Shown: positions 48,394 through 60,201 of the stretch, piece after piece
How positions within the stretch are numbered: the first letter of the stretch is position 1
Layout: the number at the start of each line of letters is the position of its first letter
Assembly: GCA_900073065.1 (NCBI GenBank)
Contig: FJOG01000015.1
Location: 298,436-362,435 of the forward strand
Reading direction: 5' to 3'
DNA: 64,000 bases
Origin: Phialocephala subalpina
Taxonomy: Eukaryota; Ascomycota; Leotiomycetes; Helotiales; Mollisiaceae
Position numbers and translations under genes: made by a program
The notes under the pieces: model-generated
What the model was told of the DNA's origin: nothing
Database searches by the model: none
Seen by the model: the letters and a program-made list of their open reading frames with translations, nothing else

Positions 48394-49312
48394 CTTTGTA
48401 TGTTGAGGGAAAAGGCGTTGTGGCCGTACCCTGAGTTGAGGAGAAACATGAGTGTTTGCTAGAGATGTCGAAGACTTTCTTGACGTTGGCGCGCTTAGAA
48501 ATTTTGCGCTAATGCACCTCGATAAGAAAACGATAAGAAGATATGGGATAAAGGGGGAAGCGAGTGAGGTGAGTATTGGCATGTGAATGTTCTCGAGTAG
48601 GTAGGTACTTATAGGGGTTTTGGATGTTGCCACACGCAGGGACATTGATGTAGTACTCGGTGCAATTCCATTACCTTAAACCGTGAATTCCCTGAGGAAT
48701 TTTCACTTGCTCTCAAATTGTCTGGACTGAGAAAGGGGCTTTTCGGGCTTAACAAATACTGACCGGAGCAAATATCATTAGTTGTAGAGCTAGTGTTGAA
48801 AGGGCTGATGGGATATTCAATTCTGTATGGCCAAAATTGGCTATTTGAATGTCTATCCCAAGACGTCGTGCGTAAGTTAAAGACAGAGACATGACTCAAT
48901 CCATAAATATACTGCCCGAGGCTGTCCAATCCCAGTCTTCCCTCTCCCATTCCCAAATCTTCCCCTCTGCCAACTCTCTCACTCAGATTCTTCCTCGGCT
49001 CCTTCCCCTCCTCTCCTTCCTCCCACGCATCTCCCCCAAGCTGCTTAGGCCTTAGAAAGTCCACAGCTCCAACGTCTAATCATGATGTAACAAAAGAAAA
49101 GTGGTGCAGAATGTGCAGTGGTCACCGAGCGACAGAACAAGAGATAATGAAAACGTAACCGATCATGCCGGCAAGATAAACCAGGGCCCGCCGCATAATC
49201 ATCGTGAAGTTTTTCGCTGTAATGAGTGTGAGTCGAGTATTTCGAATTCGGAGGAAACAAAGACCTGAACGCCGGCACCAACCATGAATCATTACATAGC
49301 TTCCTCTTCGCA
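48394..49312. other. Intergenic, possible small membrane-protein gene
   Basis: On the minus strand at about 49192-49130 a frame reads MIMRRALVYLAGMIGYVFII, a good single membrane helix, and at about 49075-48900 a charged frame (FLRPKQLGGDAWEEGEEGK) follows. They could be joined only with a weak splice donor (GTTCTG), so I do not call a gene. The rest shows nothing supportable and holds the MTO1 promoter. Confidence 0.3.
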
Positions 49313-50845
49313 TTACGAGCCCATTACGCCGTTATGCATCCCATTCATAGGTGGATCCCTGCCACCAACGTAATTCGGGACGGATACCGCTGCCGCGGGT
49401 TGACTTCCAATGGAGTTCGTAACGCCCGAACTCCCCGCCGAGTCTAACTTCAGTATTTTGCGCAGGCTGTCCTCAATTCCCTGCAAATCTGGATTCCTAT
49501 TTCCGGATAAAGCGCCGAAAGATGAAGCAGATGTCCCATGATTGAAATCGTCGTTGACTTGACGAGTGTCAGATAATGATGGATTGCCATAAATGTGAGT
49601 TGGCGTAGCAGAATTAGAGTAAGTACCAGGTCGATCTTGTGTTCTGCTTGGCGTTTTAGTTGGAGTTACTTCCTGTCGTAATCCTGACGAACGTCCCGGT
49701 ACACGAGAAGCGTTATTTTGGTGCTTTGGATCAGGACTGTATTGATACCCGTTGTATAGCGGGCGTTGAGGAAACCCTGCACTCCTGGGACCAGTGGAAA
49801 TAGGAGGAGCCGACTGATACCCATTCGTAGCGAATGTAGCGTGGGAGGTAGCTTGGGGAGCCTCCTCGGGCTTTGGGGGCGGGAGTGAAGATCCAGAAAA
49901 GAGGTAGTTCTTTAGCGCTTCTGATCTGTCTGTAGCCTTTGGCGTTCCCAGATTGGGCTGCTCTAAAGGTTTGTTTAGCTGATGGCGGGCAGCACTGATT
50001 CGTTCCGAGTAAGGTGTTGAAAATGCCGGACCGTAGGGGGTACCGGCCTCTCTCTCCCCATCCAATTCCATTGCAAAAATGCCGCCAGCAGACATTCTGT
50101 TGCCACTTGCTTGGCGGGGTTGGGCTTGGCTTGAAGGAGTAGGTGGGGTCCTGCTATTGCGTGGAGATTCTAATGGGGGCTGGAAAGGTCCAGCCGCACT
50201 GGGAGCCTGATTTGCACTCTGAGCTCGTGCCTTTTCTTCTCTATCTGCCTTGAAGAAGATATCCAAAGGGGATTCCTCCTTCTGAAACTGATTCGGCGCT
50301 GGAGTAGCATGTGGTGGGGTAGGGGCGCCTCGAAGTGATTTAAGTCCTTTGACACCTGGAGAGTCTGGAACAGACTTAGAATAGAAACTTGGGATAGGAA
50401 GAGCCGACGGAGCAGGCGAGGCGTGAAATGTAGGTCCTGCGTAGGCGGTAGCTGAAGGGGTATTCATTGGTTTCGCAGAAGGTATGCCAGCAGATTTCGT
50501 CCCTGGTAATGGCGATATATTTCGATCGTTCCGTGTCGCGATGGGGGAGGTGTTCACATTCTTCGGTCGATTTTTGTTTCTCGACTTCTGCTTTGAACCC
50601 GTCCCAGAGAACGTGGGGGTTGGTTGGTTCTGAGGTAGATTGTCTTTTCGGGGCGTTCGTGGAGGTGTTGAGGGCGGTAGTACCCCATCTGAATTGTAGT
50701 TCTTCATTTCGGGTTGTGCGTTTCGCGCATGAGCATGTTGGTTGAGGTGGTGAGGATTTCGAGGATTCTGCGATGAGGCTGCGGGTGACGGTATCGCAGC
50801 ACTTCGAGTATGTCGGTGCCCTCTGATGGGAGAGTCCGTAGACAT
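49313..50845 (-). CDS. PNRC-motif protein, probable mRNA-decapping cofactor (Edc1-like)
   Basis: A 510-aa, single-exon, largely disordered protein rich in Pro, Ser, Thr, Asn and Gln. Around residues 135-155 it has AYAGPTFHASPAPSALPIPS, which matches the PNRC-type short linear motif (Y-A-G-x-x-F ... P-S-x-L-P-x-P). In yeast Edc1/Edc2 and human PNRC2 this motif binds Dcp1 and activates mRNA decapping in the cytoplasm. A second conserved block ESPLDIFFKADREEKARAQS follows about 50 residues later, and a third near the C-terminus (GIEDSLRKILKL) looks like a short helix. The start at 50845 is the first ATG; open frame extends upstream to 51061 without ATG. Divergent from RBX1. The decapping role is inferred from the motif only. 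Confidence 0.75.
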   Translation of the reverse strand: MSTDSPIRGHRHTRSAAIPSPAASSQNPRNPHHLNQHAHARNAQPEMKNYNSDGVLPPSTPPRTPRKDNLPQNQPTPTFSGTGSKQKSRNKNRPKNVNTSPIATRNDRNISPLPGTKSAGIPSAKPMNTPSATAYAGPTFHASPAPSALPIPSFYSKSVPDSPGVKGLKSLRGAPTPPHATPAPNQFQKEESPLDIFFKADREEKARAQSANQAPSAAGPFQPPLESPRNSRTPPTPSSQAQPRQASGNRMSAGGIFAMELDGEREAGTPYGPAFSTPYSERISAARHQLNKPLEQPNLGTPKATDRSEALKNYLFSGSSLPPPKPEEAPQATSHATFATNGYQSAPPISTGPRSAGFPQRPLYNGYQYSPDPKHQNNASRVPGRSSGLRQEVTPTKTPSRTQDRPGTYSNSATPTHIYGNPSLSDTRQVNDDFNHGTSASSFGALSGNRNPDLQGIEDSLRKILKLDSAGSSGVTNSIGSQPAAAVSVPNYVGGRDPPMNGMHNGVMGS

Positions 50846-51429
50846 GGTCTTCGTTGGCTTGTAAATAAGCAGCCTTGGAAGGGATGTACGATCTAAACTG
50901 AAATATGGAGTGATGATCAAGAGGTTTGCGGCAAGCGCGTGAACTTGACGGAGAAGGTCTTGATCGAGGGGAACGGTTTTAAGGTGGTGGCCGGTCGCTG
51001 GAGGATGGTCGTAGTGTATCGCAATCTCGATCGGTTGTATTCGTGAATTGTGCGAGATCAAAAGATGAGATTATTCTATTCATTGTTCTGTGTCGGTTTC
51101 GGGCAAAGTTGTCTAAGGATGGATTCATTCAAGGCGCCGTGGAGTGATGACTGGAGATCGCGCTTCGGCAAGTCCCGTTGATTCACGCTTGCCTTGAGCT
51201 TAGATATCTACAATTAATTCCCCTCCATGATCGCTATCCAACGACAGAACCTTTTCCGCCCGCAACATCTTCCCGCACATCAGCAGAGCAACCCGAAGCT
51301 CTTCTGAAATCTTTGCGACCCGAAGACCTTCTGTTAAAGGCTGCACCTCACCTTTTGCCGCCTAAACTGTTCAAGCTTTACCCCTCCACGCCCATACTGA
51401 TCTCAACTTCGCAACCTTGACTAGCAACC
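50846..51429. promoter_or_regulatory. Divergent promoter region, PNRC gene/RBX1
   Basis: A 584-bp gap between head-to-head starts; the half next to RBX1 is pyrimidine-rich (about 51230-51420), as expected of an ascomycete leader. No specific site is claimed. Confidence 0.45.
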
Positions 51430-51964
<535 letters not shown>

Positions 51965-52259
51965 GCGTTACCTAAGGAGGGTACGAAAGGACAATACTAC
52001 AAACACAAATATGGCAGTGGTAGCGTTGGACAGCGTTGGGAGCAGGGACAGGGCCAAAAATGGCATTTGCGTGGTAGCTCTTGATGCATAAAGGCGTCCG
52101 GGCGGTCTCCTATGACGGCGTTTCTTGGAAGGAAATCTTCCGTTAGAGGCACTTGCGGAGCATTCATGAGTGAAAAATATCAACGTCGATTTTCGTGGTA
52201 TACCCTCAAACGCCTGTGTATTCCTTGACCCGACCCGTTTTGAGCCTGCGGTCTATGCT

Positions 52260-52681
52260 CTATCCCTCCGAATTTCCATCCACAAACACATCTGATGTAT
52301 CCACATCCGAACTAGTTGATAACCACTTGACGGGACGTCTGTTGAAGACTGGCCAGGGTGGTACTACCGCAAGAAATGTGACAGCCGTCCCTCCCAAGCC
52401 TATGAACAGTGCGAGTTTGATATCTTGACGAAAGTATCCAACGATGAAGGAGATTGCCTATAAATAGCTGTCAGTTTCCCGATGTTGGTGATGTAGTAAA
52501 GATTAAAACTTACGCCCGCGATTGCAAGCAAGGCTGTTGCCCCGAATTCCGTTAACCTTTGGCCTTCGAAATCCTGTGCATGTATGTTATTGCCTGACAA
52601 CAAGCAGAAGAATCAATTTGATTCACGTACAATTTGACCTTCGAATAGCTCCCGTGCCTGCTCCAACAATTGGTCTGCCAT
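52260..52681 (-). CDS. SPC1: Signal peptidase complex subunit 1 (SPC12 family)
   Basis: A small ER-membrane subunit of the signal peptidase complex. Exons 52681-52631, 52573-52514 and 52457-52260 join in frame to 102 aa. The N-terminus MADQLLEQARELFEGQIDFE is typical of the SPC12 family. Two membrane helices follow (FGATALLAIAGAISFIVGY and LALFIGLGGTAVTFLAVV) with the family loop FRQDIK between them and VPPWPVFNRRPVKWL after the second. It is too small and too split to show as a long frame, but every exon closes in phase. Convergent with RBX1 (about 295 bp). Confidence 0.92.
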
Positions 52682-53858
52682 GATGTTCCCTTCTGAGAGG
52701 TATGGTTGTCTGTGGGGATTTGGTTGCTCCGGATGGACTCGCTGTCTGGCCTCAAGTCAGACAAACGACACGGCTGTGACACGTGAGGTTAGCTTTGTCA
52801 GGGTGAGCGATTTCCGGACCGTTGAGGTTCCACACCACGGGTTTGAATAAAATGTGATGTGGCGTGAGTAGAGTCAACTTCTTAAAATCCCAGGTTGAAA
52901 TATATGTCTCCTTTTTGTTGCCAATCCTATCTGATTTCATACAAAGTCGTTCCGTTTGGGCTGATGTCCAAGCCGAGCTGGGCATCCTTGTCGAAATTCT
53001 TTGCGCCCGCGCTAAGTTTTAGCTCGAGGCGAGTCAACTTTCTTCGCTCTCGTCTTTCACGACTCCTTCCTCAAACCACGACGACGAACTTCGGTTTCGA
53101 CCTCACCATACACATATACGGACCCATTCGAGACATTTTGAATTGGCTGAATTCATCGACTCACTGCGCAACGATATCGCAATACTAAGTTCCCGCCATT
53201 GTGTGGTGAACCCTCTACCGGTACATCTTTACCCAACGTCATCTTCCTCGACGAAGTCCACACACCGTTTTGCTTGCATCTTCAATCTGCCGGCTTCCGA
53301 CCCTCCACCTTCACTACTTCAATAGAACCAACATTTAGTCGAATCTGCTATTGTTGCAGACACAGCGGGCTTATCACCTCCAAAGCGCTCTGTCAACTCT
53401 CGGACCAATCGCCTCGGCGGCACCGAAATAAGAAAACCACCAAATTGGCGGGACTCGTACTTCACAAGTTTTCCTTCATCCGTCCGCTCCTCGGTCCAAA
53501 GACCTGGGCCTACTGCGGAGGTGACAAGAAACCTCCATAATTGGTCTTCAGTTGACTACAATATACACTATACGCAACTGGAACTGGAAGAAGGCAAAAA
53601 CATCTGATGTCGGGGTAGCTGTGACGGAGCGGCTTCTAAATCAAAGGACTGTACACAGGGGCAACCTGTGCACGCAACTCTATCAAATTGACGGCAACAC
53701 GCGGTGGGCGCTCGTTGCGACCCGCCTTAAACCTCGAAGGCTTTCTCTGTATAGGCCACCTTGTAAGTTGACTTATGCCAATTGCGTCCAAGTATACTGA
53801 CTCTTGTCAGAGCATACACCGATACTAGACTTTAAAGAGACATTAGACTACCCTCACC
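52682..53858. other. Divergent intergenic region, SPC1/Mg transporter
   Basis: Nearly 1.2 kb without a recognisable gene. The part from about 53050 to 53850 is CT/CA-rich on the plus strand and may be a long leader, possibly with introns, for the Mg transporter. Small frames here have no family likeness. Confidence 0.4.
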
Positions 53859-55821
53859 ATGTCTGAGCATGAGGACGTCTCCCTGGACACGGGGTACAGC
53901 ACCCCCGTCCCAGAACTCGATGACCACAGACACCAATCTGCCTCTGTGCAACGCTCCCGATCCCGCCGAGGGACTGTCGACACTATGCATAGTGCCTACC
54001 GAACTCTTAGCCCAGATCTCAACCTTGTGAACCAGGGACTTCAGCCAATCATTGCCCGAGACTTCGAGCATGCAGTTGTGGATGAGGATGGAGAAGCAAC
54101 CTCTCCACATCCTGGTCGAGTTGCCATAGAAGATAGAAGCCGCCGCGGGACTGCCGGTACTTTGGATCCAAGATCTGTATCTCCCCCGAACTCCGTCAAA
54201 GCTTTTGCAGATGCTCGGCGCAGGGAGCGAGGCCTTTCCACTTCGGAGCCCAACTCTGTCAAAGCCTTCGCTGAAGCTCGCCGCCACGAAGAATGCGAGC
54301 TCCACCGAATTCCATCTGGAGCAAGCCGTCGTAGCAGACGGAGTATGCGAAGCAGGAGATATACCAATGACAACGATGCTAAGAGCTTCACCGGATCTAG
54401 CAAGACTGCTGAAGAAGATGTGTGCTTTCCTCTACACACGTCAGGAAACAAGGATACTCTTCAGATTGACTACGATATCCTCGAAGACTTCATAGCCGAG
54501 GAAGAGAGCCGCGACAGGACACCGCCAAAAGGTCAACCTCAAGCGCGGATCTTCCCTGATCTTCGACCACAGAGGTCGAATGATGGACGAACAATTATTA
54601 CATCTGGTGGCGATGTTGTAGATGTGCCGACAAACTCAACTTATGACCTCCAAGAGAAGTCAAGCGAGCCAGACAGCCAGGACGACGAATTTTTGGGCCC
54701 CGCTCAACGCCTTGAAAACCGCTTCGAATTCTTTTCCTCCATGGGAGAGTCTACCATTCATGCTGCAGAATTTGGCGACCTCATTCTACCAGGAGAAGAT
54801 GTCCGCAGCCTCTTCACTATGCCCCCAGGAGAAGAAATGGATGGTGTCTGGTGGTTAAACATGAACAGCGCTACTGACGAGGAGATTCGAGCAATTTCCA
54901 AAGCCTTTGGAGTGCATCCCCTGACCATTGAAGATATCTGCACCCAAGAGACCCGTGAGAAGATTGAGCTCTTCCCATCATACTACTTCGCTTGCTTCCG
55001 CTCTTTCCACGTTAAGGAGGTCGATGATGGTCAGCAGTATGAGCCATTCAACATTTACGTCGTTGTCTTTAGGGAGGGCACACTGAGCTTCAGCTTCTCG
55101 CCTAATCCTCATGCTGCCAACGTCCGAAAGAGAATCACGATGCTGAAGGACTATGTTGCTCTGAGTGCCGACTGGATTTGTTATGCTATGATGTAAGTTA
55201 GTAAGCAGAAGTTGCAAGTCTTATTCTGACATATGCCCTAGTGACAACATTGTCGATTGCTTCGCGCCAATCATCAACAGCATCGAGCAAGAAACTGATG
55301 TGATCGAAGACCAAGTATTCATTGCACGAAACGATGACATGCATACGTTTCTGCGCAAGATCGGCATGGTTCGGAAGAATGTGATGGGTCTGATGAAGCT
55401 TCTAGGCGGCAAAGCAGATGTGCTGAAAGGCTTCACCAAACGCTGCAATGCGAACTACAAAGTTACCCCTCACATGGACATTGGACTCTATCTCGGCGAC
55501 ATTCAGGACCACGTTGTCACCATGATGACCAGTTTGGCTCACTTTGAGAAGATGCTTTCCCGCTCGCACAGCAACTATCTCGCTCAACTCTCGATCGACA
55601 ACATCACCCAAGGTAATCATGCAAACAAAGTCCTCAGCAAAATCACTTTACTAGCCTCGATTCTTGTTCCGTTGAATCTGGTTTGTGGTATGTTTGGCAT
55701 GAATGTCGAGGTGCCTTGGCGAAGTGTCGATAGTCTTGCCCCATTCTTTGGAATATTAGGATCGCTCATCGCCTTTGTCCTCGTTTCGTTGCTCGTGGCT
55801 AGGAGAATGCGGTTCATCTAG
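53859..55821 (+). CDS. CorA-family magnesium transporter (Alr/Mnr2 type)
   Basis: A Mg2+ channel of the plasma or vacuolar membrane. Exons 53859-55192 and 55242-55821 join in frame to 637 aa. The N-terminal 280 residues are disordered and charged, with an RS-like part (ASRRSRRSMRSRR) and a tandem motif: NSVKAFADARRRER and, 19 residues later, NSVKAFAEARRHEE. The CorA core starts near RFEFFSSMGESTIHAAEFGD; WWLNMNSATDEEIRAISKAF and HPLTIEDICTQETREKIELF are typical. The two C-terminal helices flank the selectivity motif GMN in LVCGMFGMNVEVPW. The long cytosolic tail resembles Alr1/Mnr2 rather than the mitochondrial Mrs2/Lpe10 branch. Alr1 versus Mnr2 cannot be decided without a tree. Confidence 0.93.
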
Positions 55822-56113
55822 AAATCTACTGAGGGTATTAGGGGAGTGTTTTTGTCAATATGTGGCAGGGGACTGTATTTTGTTTCTGTCTCGTTCCGGA
55901 TCTGGAGTTCAAGAGGATTCCTTTCTTATGAGCTTGATAGATGATTAATGTATATAGCTTCGTTTGTTTTAGACGTAATAGAACTAGATGACCGAGATTC
56001 ATTCATGACTGGAGAAATGTAGTTGACAAATGTGACTCCTTGAGATATGAAGCGGACTGATCAAAAGTCTCTTGTATTTGCCCTACAAGCCAAGCTAATG
56101 ATGTCGTGCCGAG

Positions 56114-56658
56114 TTACTGTTCACCGTTTTCTTCTCCAGCAGCATAACCAGCATCTTTCTGTGCCTTGGCTTCTTCCAGAAGTCGGTACTTTCTCTTACT
56201 CTTCTTCACAGCACTGGACTTCCTCTTCTTCTTTGTCTCGCCTACAACCGCAACGCGACTCTCCTTGCCCTTTTGTATTTCTTCAACTCTTTCTGCTAGC
56301 ATCTGCCTTGCAATCTTCCGATTCTGGGTTCGAGATCTCGTAGCTTGGACTTTGAGGACAATGCCAGTGGGAATGTGCTTCAATTGCACAGCGGATGACG
56401 TTTTGTTCTGCGTAAACATGGTCAGCTCAAACATCCATCTTAGTGATATATGAAACGTACAATCTTTTGCCCTCCAGGTCCACTCCCTTTCAAAAATGCC
56501 TCTGTGAATTCATCCTCGTCAACCAGCTGCGGTCTGTCTGGCATTTTCCTGGCCCATGCTGAACAAGAGGCATTAATGCCGCGTCGTGCGATCAACCCAG
56601 CAGGAGCATCCTGTATGGCCAGTCTCCTACTGGCATGTGAGAGAAGCCCTCGTATCAT
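56114..56658 (-). CDS. Mitochondrial GGQ-domain translation-rescue factor (Rso55/C12orf65 type)
   Basis: A small class-I release-factor-like protein that hydrolyses peptidyl-tRNA on stalled mitochondrial ribosomes. Exons 56658-56461 and 56407-56114 join in frame to 163 aa. The N-terminus MIRGLLSHASRRLAIQDAP, Arg-rich and without acids at first, fits a mitochondrial signal. The catalytic loop is FLKGSGPGGQKINKTSSAVQ, with the GGQ intact, and LKHIPTGIVLKVQATRSRTQ continues the domain. The C-terminus is a long Lys-rich helix (TKKKRKSSAVKKSKRK), as in the stop-codon-independent members. The intron cuts immediately after GGQKI. Convergent with the Mg transporter and divergent from the SPT subunit gene. 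Confidence 0.9.
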
Positions 56659-56946
56659 GGTACACGGTCCATCTTGGTATTTTGGGGGTTGAGAGCTTTC
56701 ATTTCATCATTTGGCGAATGCTGCGATCGGAAGTTTGTAGGCCGACATCCGCAACAACCCCTGTCAAAATTACAGCCCCATTTCGCCTGAAATTCATCCC
56801 ATCAATTCTGTGTTGAGCATCGAACGTCCCCGACTCACATCCCTTATCTGTGTGTCGTTCGTTTCTTACATGAACCATACTAGTTACTAGAAATCTCCTA
56901 CAACCGTAAGGATCATTGATTAGGACTTGGGGAGAACTGATAGACG

Positions 56947-57443
56947 ATGACAATGTTTGCTTCCACTTTCCGATGGCTGCAGAGGAAGAGATACCAATAT
57001 GAGGTCAGACACCCCCGAACAAAGTTTATCCTCTTGTACTAACTCTTGCAGGTCACCTTCTCTCTCTACATGTTGACACCGACCGAGAAATTCATCTTCA
57101 GTGCGTCGAGTCTCCCTGGACAATGGCCCTAACTCCAATTCTAGAGCCCCAACCCCTGAGATACGGATCAAATGGGAACACCAATTGCTAACCGTTCTTC
57201 TAAATAGATTCCTTCCTTTTCCTCTTTTTCAGCATGATAATCATCGCCATGACACTCTACCTCCCGCAACACATCGCATTCCTCACCAATCGCGCCTGGT
57301 TCTACTACAACGGAGACGAATCCGCAAAAGCAGCAGTCCAGTCGGTCGTTGAGAGTACGAGCACAGTCCTAGTCGAGCAGGTCAAGGAAACGATTGTCGC
57401 GGCGAGCGGTTCGGCGATTGTGGATGCTGCGAAGGAGTTATAA
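56947..57443 (+). CDS. Small subunit of serine palmitoyltransferase (SPTSSA-like)
   Basis: A small ER-membrane activator of serine palmitoyltransferase, the first enzyme of sphingolipid synthesis. Exons 56947-57003, 57052-57100 and 57208-57443 join in frame to 113 aa. The domain reads FRWLQRKRYQYEVTFSLYML then TPTEKFIFNSFLFLFFSMII and TLYLPQHI, which parallels the animal ssSPT pattern (Y-x-Y ... YMLEPWE ... NS ... MPQHI). The C-terminal 45 residues are a soluble helix (VVESTSTVLVEQVKETIVA). The first exons are 57 and 49 nt, so the gene is easily missed. The call rests on motif order; no family search was possible. Confidence 0.8.
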
Positions 57444-57754
57444 TCATACAAAAAAGTCTAGGATGGCGGATGATGGAGGCCAGATGATGTGTACAAATCG
57501 GTCGAGTGGGTTGTAGTCAAATATGGGTTCTTCGAGTTCTGTTTTGGAGTCTGGGGTTCTGGGATGGTGGGCAAAGAAGACACGATAGATGTCACGGCAT
57601 GACTCTGCAATGGGCATGATACCTAATTAACAATACAAGTCTGGAAACAGACAACCTAATGCGAACAACACTCGATTGCTACAAGTACAGGACAGGTGCT
57701 TCATCCAATTCTTGCCCGGCCGCCAGCGTACCCGGTGTCTCTGTCTCCGTTCCT
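57444..57754. other. Short convergent intergenic region
   Basis: About 310 bp between the 3' ends of the SPT subunit and Mis6/CENP-I genes. Nothing beyond presumed 3' untranslated sequence is visible. Confidence 0.4.
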
Positions 57755-60201
57755 CTAACCCTCTGGTTCAGCTCTGACTTCCCTGTTTGGCATCAAATGC
57801 TTCATGGTGTTGTACATCAATTCCCCAATTCCATTAACACCTCTTCGCTCCAGGTAATGTAAGAACCCTAGCCTGTAATCTTGCCAGGTCAATTTCATGC
57901 CTCCACCTTTCTCCAATTGCTTCAATGACTGCTGGCTGACAGGTCCTGGATGTCGACGTTCAATCACGTCCATTGCTCTATCTTCCAGCTCTCTAATGTA
58001 AGAGATTGACAAAAGACAGAACAGAGGAGAATATGAAAAGAAGAATAGACTTGGAAGTTGGAGAACATTGTCGAGATCACCAATATATGCTGACAATCGC
58101 AGAGTGATGTTTGGGGCCAGCAAGCATCCTTTAGCGTTCTGATCAGTAGTGTTGAAAGCTTTGGACCGCCATAGGCAATTGCAGATATCCATGAGGAAAC
58201 CATTAAAATTGTTGACATAGACGCTAGGATACGAATCTCTCTTTGAGGCCATGGCGGCTTCGAAAGCCTTCTTGTAGATGGCTAGGAGAGCGCATAATCG
58301 ACTGACGATAGCCAGAGATCCTGTGAAATGGAGTGTGTAGATGACTTCGGTGGGAGGCAAGCTGATTCGGATGATTGACTTCAGATCAGGGTGCATGATC
58401 CCGGATGCTGCACGCTCGTAGAAGTCTAGGACTGCGGAGTGGGCACCAACATCCATTGATGTTTGGATAATGGTCAAGCAAAGACCGTTGACATGCTCCA
58501 TAAGAGATTTGACGGCTGGTCCTCCGATGGCGGTTGGGTCGGGCTGTGAAAGGAGTGTTGTGGTCCATTGATCCAACAGACTGCTGTAGAATCGAAGGAG
58601 TCTGGGCTGGGACTCGGTGCTGCCGTCATATAGTACAGCCTCTTCAAACGGCTGTAGTGTTGATATGTATAGATCTGAAATTGATCAGCTCGTGCTTCTC
58701 TGGTTCTGGTAGCACGTACCTTCAAAAGCGGACAATGGAACATACGCCAGAAGACCAAGAATGGTATCAGCAGCGGCAGTGCCATTCCACGAATGTATGA
58801 TCGATTGCAGATATGATAAGCAGACTGAAGGTAATCGCTGTCAGGAATTAATGAGAAGGCTGCTCTTCAAGGAGACCAGAGTGGTTTTCATACCTTGGTA
58901 TATCGAGTATAGTTCAGGATTGCCTCCAGCATCTCAATCGTATTGCCTTCTCCGGCGTCTGGATTCTGGAGCTGATCCTCAAAGAAAGCGATTAGCCAGC
59001 CGTCGATCCGGCTCGAGTCGACGTCAGAAGATCTGAGATGTAGGAATTTTTGTAGTAGAGGATCATCTAGGACAGCAACCAGTTGGTTAGGTGGGTCGAT
59101 TTTCTCGAGCTTCTGCACAAATTCATGGACGTCCTCAATCTCTTCTAATGTAATTGAGGACTTTTGACGCTGTCAGTATGGTTGATAGTAACAGAGAGGA
59201 AAGACTGACCTCTTGGGCGTGGGATGTATGCACATCCGGCAAGACCGAAACTCTCTTGCGTTTCAATCCGTTTGCGCCCTTTCTTACCACTCTGAAGGCT
59301 CGCTGCTCGATAGGCAAGCCTTCTTGTGTTCTCTGGAAGTGGATCTCTTGGATTTCACCCAGTCTCCCTCGCCATTCGGGATTTGGATGCTATGCAGCGA
59401 GTAAGTTCAATAGAATCTCAACACGTGGAAGAGATTCGCACAGTGAACACAGACGCTCGCCCTGCGGTAGCATCACCAACAATAACATCAGGGTAATAGT
59501 CTTTGTACACTCTCATAAGTCCAATCAGGGGTGGTTCATTACCCGCTTGACGGATCAACTCCATCCTAGCGAGAGTAAGCTGGGGTTTGAAAGAGTTTGG
59601 CGGGAACCTAGACTTACACAAACTGTATTCTGAAAGGTCGAACATGCTTTCGTCCAGTGATTAAAGACAACACGTGACAGACTTGAGGTCTTGAAAGCAA
59701 GATCAGCAAACAACACGAAGATATTAAGATGAAAATACCTGATAGCAGCCGTATCCAACAAGTTGAAGACAGTGCTATAGAGTTGCGAAAGTATCCTCGG
59801 ATTATCCAGGACATCATACACAAGTACCAACCATCTCAATAGCCCAGCTTGAGTAGCATAGGAAGATTTGAATCGACCATGGCCCAGACTCCCAATGACT
59901 TTGGCTACTGTTGAGTCTGGGACCTTGCTGACAGGATAGAGGTTGCGGATCAAGTTGCCAAGACTACCTTGGTCCAACTCATTGGGAAGTGTGAGAATGT
60001 CAATGAGCTTGTTCAGCTCTCCGACCAGAAGTCCATCTTCATAAGCTTTTGCGCAGACATTGTCCACCAAGCCTGAGATCTTTATGGCCCGTTGTTTTGC
60101 GGTTTTCTTCGAGGCTATATGACCAGTAAGTGACTATATCGCGACTAAGAGTACAAAGACGCGTCCTTACCACTTTCGAGGTCCTCCAGCAGGTCGTCCA
60201 T
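57755..60201 (-). CDS. MIS6: Inner kinetochore protein Mis6/CENP-I (Ctf3 family)
   Basis: A subunit of the constitutive centromere-associated network that links CENP-A chromatin to the outer kinetochore. Eight exons (60201-60171, 60114-59739, 59689-59620, 59579-59442, 59389-59210, 59169-58894, 58837-58720, 58674-57755) join in frame to 702 aa, a usual length. Family segments: YPVSKVPDSTVAKVIGSLGH, QAGLLRWLVLVYDVLDNPRI, HVLSLITGRKHVRPFRIQ, RVYKDYYPDVIVGDATAGRA and HPNPEWRGRLGEIQEIHFQR. The protein is helical, HEAT-repeat-like, without membrane segments. The third exon needs a GTGTAA donor to keep the frame; all others are ordinary. The start ATG at 60201 follows a clear upstream gap and gives MDDLLEDLES. 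Confidence 0.9.
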
